This document shows, piece by piece, positions 18,980 to 25,605 of a stretch of 38,217 nucleotides of DNA; within the stretch, counting starts at the first letter, position 1, and each line of letters begins with the position of its first letter. The DNA is from Streptomyces boluensis. GTDB taxonomy: Bacteria > Actinomycetota > Actinomycetes > Streptomycetales > Streptomycetaceae. Made by a program: the position numbers and the translations under genes. The stretch lies in NCBI RefSeq assembly GCF_009908195.1, contig NZ_JAAAHS010000027.1:1-38217 (forward strand), given 5' to 3'. The notes beneath the pieces were generated by a model. It was not told the origin of the DNA and did not search any database. It worked only from the letters and a program-made list of their open reading frames with translations.

Positions 18980-20571
18980 GCGGCGTGGACCCGAGCAGCG
19001 TCGCGGGCGGCACCCAAGGGCCCGCCGCGCTGCGGAAGTTGACCGACACCGTGCTCACGGCGCTCGCCGACGGCGCCGTGGACCGCGGTGGTCCGCTGCC
19101 CGCGGGCGGCCCGGACACGGTCGCCGCCGACGTACGGGCGCACCTCACGCCCGTGCTTCCCCCGACCGGTATCGGGGCGGAGGCCGCGCTGCGGGATGTC
19201 GTACGGTCCGTGGCGCGGGGCGCCGCCGATCCGTCCGATCCGCACTGCGTGGCGCATCTGCACTGCGCGCCGCTGGCCGTCGCAGCGGCCGCCGACCTCG
19301 CGGCGTCGGCGCTGAACCCGTCGATGGACTCCTGGGACCAGGCACCGGCGGCGGGCGTCGTCGAGGCCGAGGTCACCAAGTCCCTTGCGGAGCTGGTGTA
19401 TCCGGGCCGTACGGACACTCCGGACGAGTCGCCACCGGACGCGCTGATCACCAGTGGCGGCACCGAGTCCAACCTGGTGGCGCTGCTGCTCGCCCGGGAG
19501 CGGGCGCGGGCCGCCGGGGAGCGCACCGTACAGGTGGTGTGCGGGGCGAACGCGCACCACAGCGTGGTCCGCGCCGCCTGGATGCTGGGCCTGCCGACCC
19601 CGGCGGTCGTGGAGTGCCGGGAGGGCCGGATGGTGCCCGCGGCGCTCGCGCGGGTGCTCGACGCGTACGCGGGCATGCCGGTCCTGGTCGTCGCCACGGC
19701 GGGCACCACGGACGAGGGTCTGATCGACCCGCTGCCCGAGCTCGCCGACATCGCCGAGGAGCGCGGCGCCGCCCTGCACGTGGACGCGGCGTACGGCGGT
19801 CCGCTGCTGTTCAGCGACCGGCTCGCGCCCCGGCTCGCGGGGATCGAGCGGGCCGCGTCGGTCACGTTCGACCTGCACAAGCTGGGCTGGCAGCCGGTGG
19901 CGGCCGGGGTCCTGGCCGTACGGGACGCCCGTGACGTGGACCATCTCTCGTTCCAGGCCGACTACTTGAACGCGGACGACGACACCGAGGCGGGGCTGCC
20001 CGATCTGCTCGGCCGGTCCATCCGCACCTCGCGCCGGCCGGACGCGCTGAAGATCGCGGTCACGCTGCGGGCGCTCGGGCGGCAGGGGCTCGGCGCGCTG
20101 GTCGAGCACTGTGTGACGACGGCCGAGGAGTTCACGCGGGCGGTCGAGGCCCACCCGGAGCTGCGGGCCCGCCCCGGCGAGCCGGGCATCAGCACCGTCC
20201 TGTTCCGCCCGCGCGCCGCCGACGCGCTGCCCGCCGCCGAGGGGGACGCGCTGGTCGCGGCGGTACGGCGGCGGCTGCTCGACGAGGGCCGCGGCGTGGT
20301 CGGCCGGGCCGTCGCCGAAGACGCCGACGGGGAGCGGAAGTTGTGGCTGAAGGCCACCCTGCTGCACCCCCGTTCGGGCGCCGCCGACCTGACGGGGCTG
20401 CTCAAACTGGTCGCCGACTGCGCGGCCGAGGAGAGCGGCGTCGCCGAGGGCGGCACCGCGAGCCGTACCGAGCGCGGCACCCCGAGCCGTACCGAGAGCG
20501 GCGGCGAGCGCGGCATCCCGCACCCACCGGCCACCGGAAGCACCGAGAACCCCCAGGGAGTCCCCCAGTGA
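18976..20571 (+). CDS. ddc: L-2,4-diaminobutyrate decarboxylase (RhbB/Ddc-like)
   Basis: PLP-dependent group II decarboxylase, 531 aa from GTG 18976, predicted to convert L-2,4-diaminobutyrate to 1,3-diaminopropane. Motifs: [84 protein letters not shown], the PLP Asp in LHVDAAYGG, and Schiff-base Lys302 in FDLHKLGWQP. It shares the fold with DesA but lacks DesA's signature ([10 protein letters not shown] becomes FDLHKLGWQP), so it is not a recent duplicate. The last ~40 residues, rich in Gly/Ser/Thr/Arg with a 24-bp tandem repeat, extend beyond the conserved domain. Overlapping starts couple it to the genes on both sides. Confidence 0.88.
   Translation: MSGVDPSSVAGGTQGPAALRKLTDTVLTALADGAVDRGGPLPAGGPDTVAADVRAHLTPVLPPTGIGAEAALRDVVRSVARGAADPSDPHCVAHLHCAPLAVAAAADLAASALNPSMDSWDQAPAAGVVEAEVTKSLAELVYPGRTDTPDESPPDALITSGGTESNLVALLLARERARAAGERTVQVVCGANAHHSVVRAAWMLGLPTPAVVECREGRMVPAALARVLDAYAGMPVLVVATAGTTDEGLIDPLPELADIAEERGAALHVDAAYGGPLLFSDRLAPRLAGIERAASVTFDLHKLGWQPVAAGVLAVRDARDVDHLSFQADYLNADDDTEAGLPDLLGRSIRTSRRPDALKIAVTLRALGRQGLGALVEHCVTTAEEFTRAVEAHPELRARPGEPGISTVLFRPRAADALPAAEGDALVAAVRRRLLDEGRGVVGRAVAEDADGERKLWLKATLLHPRSGAADLTGLLKLVADCAAEESGVAEGGTASRTERGTPSRTESGGERGIPHPPATGSTENPQGVPQ
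20450..20497 (+). repeat. 24-bp tandem repeat, two copies, in ddc C-terminal tail
   Basis: Two adjacent 24-bp units at 20450-20473 and 20474-20497 differ at only two positions and encode GGTASRTE / GTPSRTES-like peptides. They lie in the non-conserved tail of the decarboxylase. Confidence 0.85.
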
Positions 20572-21968
20572 GCACCGCACCCGACGAAGAGACCTTCGAC
20601 CTGGTCGGAGTGGGCATCGGCCCCTTCAACCTGTCGCTCGCCGCGCTCGCGGACGGGGTGCCGGGGCTGCGTACCGCGTTCCTGGAACAGCGCACCGCCT
20701 TCCACTGGCACCCGGGTCTGCTGATCGAGGGCGCCACCCTGCAAGTCCCGTTCCTCGCCGACCTGGTGAGCCTCGTGGAGCCGACCAGCCCCTGGTCGTT
20801 CCTGAACTACATCAAGACCCGGGAGCGTCTCTTCCCGTTCTACTTCGCGGAGAAGTTCCACATCCAGCGGGAGGAGTACGACGCGTACTGCCGCTGGGTG
20901 AGCGGGCAGTTGGCCTCCTGCCGGTTCGGGCACCAGGTGGACACGGTCCGCTGGGACGCCGCGCGTGCCGCCTTCGAGGTGGGCTTCACCCGGCTCGACG
21001 AGGACGGCGGCGCCGAGGGCGTGGGCCGCTACTTCGCCCGCCATCTGGCCCTCGGCGTGGGCACCGCCCCGAGCGTGCCGCAGGCGCTGCGGGAACTCGC
21101 CGACGACCCCGCCGTACCGGTCTGGCACTCGGCCGAATACCTGGGCAGGCGGGACGAGTTGCTCGCCGCCGGGCACGTCACGGTGGTCGGCTCGGGCCAG
21201 TCTGGCGCGGAGGTCTTCCTCGACCTGCTGCGGCAGCGCCCGCAGGGAGCCGAGGGCCTGACGTGGCTGGCCCGCACGGAGGCGTTCGCGCCGATGGAGT
21301 ACAGCAAGCTGGGGCTCGAACAGTTCACCCCGGACTACACGCGCTACTTCCACGGCCTGGCCGAGCCCGTACGCGATCAACTGATGCCCCGGCAGTGGCA
21401 GTTGCACAAGGGCGTCAGCGGGGACACGCTCGGCGAGATCCACGACGAGCTGTACCGCCGCACCCTGGACGGCGGCTGGCCGGACGCCACGCTCACCCCC
21501 GGAGTGGCCGTGGACGCGGCGGTACGCAGCGGGGAGCGGATCGAGCTGAGCCTGAGCCATGCCCAACAGGGCGCCGGTGGACGGCTGTTGACGGACGCCG
21601 TGGTGGCCGCCACGGGGTACGCGGAGCGTTCCGTGGACGGGCTGATCGAGCCGCTGCTCCCGCATCTGTCGCGGGACGGTTCGGGCCGGCCCGACATCGA
21701 CGAGCGGTACCGGCTCGTCCTCGACGAGCAGGTGGACGGCTCGGTGTTCGTGCAGAACGCGGAGCGGCACACGCACGGGGTGGGCGCGCCCGATCTGGGC
21801 CTGGCCGCCTGGCGCTCGGCGGTGATCCTCAACTCCCTTACGGGGGGCGCCGCCTACCCGCTGCCGGAGCGGACCGCGTTCACCACGTTCGGCCTGGCCC
21901 CGGCCGGGACTGTGCCCGCACAGGATGCCGCGCAGGAGACCGGACACCAGGGCTTGCGCACCAGGTAA
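20568..21968 (+). CDS. Second diamine N-monooxygenase (RhbE-like, probable 1,3-diaminopropane hydroxylase)
   Basis: FAD/NADPH-dependent N-hydroxylase paralogous to DesB, 466 aa from GTG 20568 with GGGAG 7 nt upstream. Fingerprints: GVGIGPFNLS (14-23), WHPGLLIEGATLQVPFLADLV, GSGQSGAE (208-215), and ATGYAERS beginning at 348. Coupling to Dat and Ddc through overlapping start/stop codons makes N-hydroxylation of 1,3-diaminopropane the most likely reaction, as for RhbE. Cadaverine, the DesB substrate, cannot be excluded from sequence alone. The stop codon lies inside iron box 3, so this is the last gene of the second transcription unit unless there is read-through. Confidence 0.88.
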   Translation: MSTAPDEETFDLVGVGIGPFNLSLAALADGVPGLRTAFLEQRTAFHWHPGLLIEGATLQVPFLADLVSLVEPTSPWSFLNYIKTRERLFPFYFAEKFHIQREEYDAYCRWVSGQLASCRFGHQVDTVRWDAARAAFEVGFTRLDEDGGAEGVGRYFARHLALGVGTAPSVPQALRELADDPAVPVWHSAEYLGRRDELLAAGHVTVVGSGQSGAEVFLDLLRQRPQGAEGLTWLARTEAFAPMEYSKLGLEQFTPDYTRYFHGLAEPVRDQLMPRQWQLHKGVSGDTLGEIHDELYRRTLDGGWPDATLTPGVAVDAAVRSGERIELSLSHAQQGAGGRLLTDAVVAATGYAERSVDGLIEPLLPHLSRDGSGRPDIDERYRLVLDEQVDGSVFVQNAERHTHGVGAPDLGLAAWRSAVILNSLTGGAAYPLPERTAFTTFGLAPAGTVPAQDAAQETGHQGLRTR

Positions 21969-21982
21969 GCCTTACCTAAGTT
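21954..21982 (+). promoter_or_regulatory. Promoter with iron box 3, overlapping the monooxygenase stop
   Basis: A -35-like TTGCGC (21954-21959) and a -10-like TAAGTT (21977-21982) are 17 bp apart. Over the spacer and -10 lies the iron box CCAGGTAAGCCTTACCTAA (21961-21979). It matches the reverse complement of the consensus at 15 of 19 positions and contains the perfect 15-bp palindrome AGGTAAGCCTTACCT. The stop codon of the upstream gene is within it. It should drive the type A synthetase and the seven genes after it. Confidence 0.85.
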
Positions 21983-22052
21983 ATTCATTGGCCGTCTGAC
22001 CGTCGCACCCACCGCGGCCGTCGGACCGGCCGCGGAGAGAAAGAGAACCCCC

Positions 22053-23783
22053 ATGAGCAGCTCGCCGCCGGTCGCCGCGGACACCGCCGCCGACGACGCC
22101 GCCACCGAGAACCTGCTGCGCTGCTGGATCCGCGAGACCGGGCTCCCCCGCCCGGCGGACGACCTCCTTACGGTCCGTCTGCCCGCCTCCGGTATCAGCG
22201 TCGAGGCCCCCGTCCGGTACTGGTCGCCGGTCGGCTGGCACCGCTTCGGCCCCGCCCGCGTGCAGGGCACCGGCACTCCGCTCGCCGCCTCGGCGCTCGC
22301 CGCCCTGATCGCGGTCGAGACGGCCGCGACGGACCCGGCCGCGGTCGCCGACCTGACGGCGCGGGTCGCCGACTCCACGCGCCGTACCGCCGAGTTCATC
22401 GCCCGGCGGGCCGAGGCCCCGGCCGACCCGGAGGGCACCACCGCGTTCCTCGCCGCCGAGCAGGCCCTGATCACCGGGCACCCGCTGCACCCCACGCCCA
22501 AGAGCCGCGAGGCCCTCACGGACGCCGAACTCACTGCGTACTCACCGGAGTTGCGGGGCGCGTTCGCACTGCACTGGTTCGCCGCCGACCCGTCCGTGGT
22601 CAGCTCCGACTCGGCGCTCCCCGGCCGCACCGCCGAGGGCCTGATGGCCGAGCTCGCCGACGACTCGGTGACCGCGCCCGCCGGTACGGTCCTGGTGCCG
22701 GCCCACCCGTGGCAGGCCGCCGACATCGTGTCCCGGCCGGGCGTACGCGCCCTGCTCGACGCCGGACTCCTGCACGACCTCGGCCCTGCGGGCGCCGCCT
22801 GGTCCCCGACCTCCTCGGTGCGCACCGTGTACCGCGCCGACGCCCCGGTGATGCTGAAGTTCTCGCTGGGCCTGCGCATCACCAACTCGCGCCGCGAGAA
22901 CATGCGGGTCGAGCTGGAGCGCGGCACCGCCATCGACCGCCTCCTGACGGCGGGACTCGGTGAGACGCTGCGCGCCGCGCACCCCGGCTTCGACATCGTG
23001 CGGGACCCGGCGTGGATCGCGGTCGACGCCCCGGACGGCTCCCCGACGGGCCTGGACGTGGTGGTCCGCGACAACCCGTTCCCGGCGGGCCCCGACTCCG
23101 TACCGGCGGTGTGCGCGGCGGGTCTGGTCGCGCCCCGGCCCGACCTGGGCGAGGACGCGCCCTCGCATATTTCGGCCCTCGTCCACGCCCTCGCGGAACG
23201 CACCGGACGCCCCGTGCCCGACGTGGCCGACGAGTGGTTCACCCGCTACCTCCAGACCGTCGTCACCCCGGTCCTGTGGCTCTACGCCACGTACGGCCTG
23301 GGCCTGGAGGCGCACCAGCAGAACACCCTGGTCGTCCTGGACGAGGACGGCTGGCCCGTCGGCGGCCGCTACCGCGACAACCAGGGCTACTACTTCTCGC
23401 CCACCCGCTCCCCCGCCCTCTACGGCTGGCTCCCGGAGGTGGGCCGCGACCTGGGCACATACGTCGACGACGAGGTCATCGACGAGCGGCTCGCCTACTA
23501 CGTCGGCATCAACAACATGCTCGGCCTGGTCGGCGCCCTCGGCTCGCAGGGCCTCGCGGACGAGGAGACGCTGCTTCGCCGCGCCGTGGACGCGCTCGGC
23601 AAGCTCGCCGCCGAGCACGGCGACCGGCTGCGCCTGGCCACCACGCTGCGCACCGCCGAGACGCTGCGCTGCAAGGCCAACCTGCTGACCCGCGTCCACG
23701 GCATGGACGAGCTGACGGGCCCCCTTGAGGCCCAGTCGGTATACGTGGATCTCGTCAACCCCCTGGCAGGAGCGGCCCGATGA
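22053..23783 (+). CDS. NRPS-independent siderophore synthetase, IucA/IucC family, type A (citrate-activating, RhbC-like)
   Basis: ATP-dependent ligase that adenylates a carboxylate and couples it to a hydroxamate amine. 576 aa. The type A marker GHPLHPTPKSR is at 142-152, as in IucA/RhbC-like enzymes that use citrate. Other family elements are VPAHPW (215-220), SPTSSVRT (251-258), the ATP-contacting Lys269 with ITNSRREN (276-283), and HQQNT (421-425). This class is absent from desferrioxamine loci, which have only a type C enzyme (DesD). It should attach the first N-acyl-N-hydroxydiamine arm to citrate. It is first in the iron-box-3 unit, 84 bp after the preceding gene, and its stop overlaps the acetyltransferase start. 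Choice of diamine is unknown. Confidence 0.9.
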   Translation: MSSSPPVAADTAADDAATENLLRCWIRETGLPRPADDLLTVRLPASGISVEAPVRYWSPVGWHRFGPARVQGTGTPLAASALAALIAVETAATDPAAVADLTARVADSTRRTAEFIARRAEAPADPEGTTAFLAAEQALITGHPLHPTPKSREALTDAELTAYSPELRGAFALHWFAADPSVVSSDSALPGRTAEGLMAELADDSVTAPAGTVLVPAHPWQAADIVSRPGVRALLDAGLLHDLGPAGAAWSPTSSVRTVYRADAPVMLKFSLGLRITNSRRENMRVELERGTAIDRLLTAGLGETLRAAHPGFDIVRDPAWIAVDAPDGSPTGLDVVVRDNPFPAGPDSVPAVCAAGLVAPRPDLGEDAPSHISALVHALAERTGRPVPDVADEWFTRYLQTVVTPVLWLYATYGLGLEAHQQNTLVVLDEDGWPVGGRYRDNQGYYFSPTRSPALYGWLPEVGRDLGTYVDDEVIDERLAYYVGINNMLGLVGALGSQGLADEETLLRRAVDALGKLAAEHGDRLRLATTLRTAETLRCKANLLTRVHGMDELTGPLEAQSVYVDLVNPLAGAAR

Positions 23784-24334
23784 CGACGCCTTCTTCCACC
23801 ACACCGCTGCGGTCCGACCTCGACGAGGGCGTGTTCACGCTGCGCTCCGTCGACCCGGTCGGCGACCTGGCCGCCGTGCACGCCTGGATGAACGACCCGG
23901 AGGTGGCCCGCTTCTGGGAGATGCCGCTGCCCGAGCAGCAGATCGAGGCCTACCTCCGCGAGCAGCGCGCCAGCGCCCACTCGACCCCCTACCTGGGCTG
24001 CATCGACGGTACGCCGATGAGCTACTGGGAGCTGTACCGCGCCGACCTCGACCCGCTCGCCGCGCACTACGCGGCCAAGCCCCGCGACGCGGGCGTCCAC
24101 CTCCTCCTCGGCCCCTCGGACTACCGGGGCCGCGGCCTCGGCGCCCGCCTGCTCCGCGCCGTCTCGGACTGGCAGCTCTCCGTCCAGCCGTACGCGGAAC
24201 GGGTCGTGGCCGAGCCCGACGTACGCAACGTCCGCTCGGTGCGGGCCTTCGAACGTGCCGGGTTCCGCAAGGTCCGCGAGCTCGATCTGCCGGACAAGCG
24301 GGCCGCGTTCATGGTCCGCGAGCGCAGCAAGTGA
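23780..24334 (+). CDS. Hydroxydiamine N-acetyltransferase, GNAT family (IucB/RhbD-like)
   Basis: Expected to acylate the hydroxylamine nitrogen of an N-hydroxydiamine to give the iron-binding hydroxamate. 184 aa, one GNAT domain of the siderophore type. The start LRSVDPVGDLAAVHAWMNDPEVARFWEM and the cofactor-binding region DYRGRGLGARLL followed by RVVAEPDVRNVRSVRAFERAGF are diagnostic. The HAWMNDPEVARFWEM block resembles IucB/RhbD. DesC as I remember it has a different block (HPKAAFWMM) and lacks the RGRGLG loop, so this is not a DesC orthologue. It is coupled on both sides through ATGA and GTGA overlaps. An acetyl donor is likely, but chain length cannot be read from sequence. Confidence 0.87.
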   Translation: MTTPSSTTPLRSDLDEGVFTLRSVDPVGDLAAVHAWMNDPEVARFWEMPLPEQQIEAYLREQRASAHSTPYLGCIDGTPMSYWELYRADLDPLAAHYAAKPRDAGVHLLLGPSDYRGRGLGARLLRAVSDWQLSVQPYAERVVAEPDVRNVRSVRAFERAGFRKVRELDLPDKRAAFMVRERSK

Positions 24335-25605
24335 ACCGCGGGGTACTGCTGTGCGCGGCGGGCCTGCACATGGCCACGCAGTCCGCCCTCGCGCCGTTCT
24401 ACCCGAAACTGTTCCGCGAGGCGTTCGGGGTGCGCGAACTCGGCGCTACGGGCGGCTTCTTGACGGTCTGCCAGCTAGCGGCGATCGCATCGCTCCCTCT
24501 CTGGGGCCGCGCGACCCGCCGCCACGCCCTGCCCCGCCTCGTCACGGCGGGCCAGGGCGCGGCGGTACTCCTCGCGGCATCCCTGGCCCTGGCCCCGAAC
24601 TTCGCGACGTTCACGGCCCTCTCAGTCCTCCTCATCGCGGCAAAGTCGGTGGTCCTGCTCGCGTACCCATCAATCGCCCGCAGCCACAAGGGGGGCCTGT
24701 TCCCCGGGGTACTCCAGTACGTGGCGGTCCTGCACGCGGCATCGATCGCGGCAACGCTACTGGGCACGGTGATCATCACAGTCCCGAACCCGCAGGCGGC
24801 CCTGCCACTGCTTGCGGTGGCGGAACTTGGGCTTCTAGCCCTCGTAACTGTTGTGGGCAGGCGTTCCGCAGGGCTGGGGGCACCCCCGGCGGTAGCTGGG
24901 GGAGGGTGGGCACAACCCCCGGTGCCGGGTGCGCAGATGGACAAGTCCAAGGTGGCCCACCTCGCAGCCTTCGTCCTGGCGTACGCGGTCGCCGTATACG
25001 CCGTACGCCCGTACTTCACCGAGTACGCCACCGCAGACGGCACCAGCACCCAAGTGGCCGCCGCCCTCTTCGTACTCCCTCACTTCGCCGTATTGGCCGT
25101 GCTTCCCGCAGCCAAGGCTCTGCGGGCCAGGCTCGGGAGCGCCCTCCTTCCCACGGCCCTGGCCCTGGGCGCGGCCACCCTCGCCTGGCAGGCGGCCACC
25201 ACCGAGCCCGTTTCCCTGGCCGCGGCAAGGACCTGCTTCGGCGCCGCTCTCGGCTTGAGCCAGGTAGCCCTCGACCACAGGACCCTGGCAACCGCCGGAG
25301 GCCATACGTACAGCCTCATCGCCACAGCCCAGACCGCAGGTCTACTCCTGGCCCCCCTCCTCGCCACCTTCGCCGCGAAAGCAACCCTCACCGCACCCCT
25401 CCTCGCCGGCGCAGCCCTCCTCACGCTGCTCGCCCTGCTCACTCCGACCGAAACGACCGAAAGGCACCACCCGCATGAGCACGCACCCCGTCCCCGAACT
25501 CCACGCCGTGTCCCCGGAGTCCTGGCGCGAGGCGAACCGTCGGCTGCTCGCCAAGACCCTGTCGGAGTTCGCGTTCGAGGAACTGATCAAGCCCGTCGAG
25601 CTTGA
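24331..25605 (+). CDS. MFS transporter, probable siderophore exporter
   Basis: A 424-aa major facilitator protein with about 12 predicted membrane segments in two halves. GTG 24331 overlaps the acetyltransferase stop. The position between two biosynthetic genes suggests export of the apo-siderophore; import as proposed for RhtX is an alternative. Two oddities. The loop between the halves (after LLALVTVVGRR, before DKSKVAHLAAF) is encoded by a copy of a Streptomyces repetitive element and reads GLGAPPAVAGGGWAQPPVPG. The frame also runs 131 bp into the next gene, giving a polar, Arg/Pro-rich tail after LLTLLALLTPTETTERHHPH. The tail looks like antisense-free read-through of the neighbour and may reflect a lost stop codon or frameshift. 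The membrane core is intact. Confidence 0.82.
   Translation: MNRGVLLCAAGLHMATQSALAPFYPKLFREAFGVRELGATGGFLTVCQLAAIASLPLWGRATRRHALPRLVTAGQGAAVLLAASLALAPNFATFTALSVLLIAAKSVVLLAYPSIARSHKGGLFPGVLQYVAVLHAASIAATLLGTVIITVPNPQAALPLLAVAELGLLALVTVVGRRSAGLGAPPAVAGGGWAQPPVPGAQMDKSKVAHLAAFVLAYAVAVYAVRPYFTEYATADGTSTQVAAALFVLPHFAVLAVLPAAKALRARLGSALLPTALALGAATLAWQAATTEPVSLAAARTCFGAALGLSQVALDHRTLATAGGHTYSLIATAQTAGLLLAPLLATFAAKATLTAPLLAGAALLTLLALLTPTETTERHHPHEHAPRPRTPRRVPGVLARGEPSAARQDPVGVRVRGTDQARRA
24871..24936 (+). repeat. Streptomyces repetitive element inside the MFS coding sequence
   Basis: Contains TGGGGGAGGGTGGGCACA at 24897-24914 followed by a C-rich run and GGTGCCGGG. The same 18-mer and continuation occur at 31265-31297 in intergenic DNA. 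In the MFS gene it is in frame and codes for a Gly/Ala/Pro-rich interdomain loop. Confidence 0.85.

Noticed and set aside
20584-21968. Second monooxygenase as a recent duplicate of desB
   Set aside because: The two proteins share family motifs but differ across most of their length, and the linked decarboxylases differ equally, indicating separate ancestry (DesB versus RhbE type).
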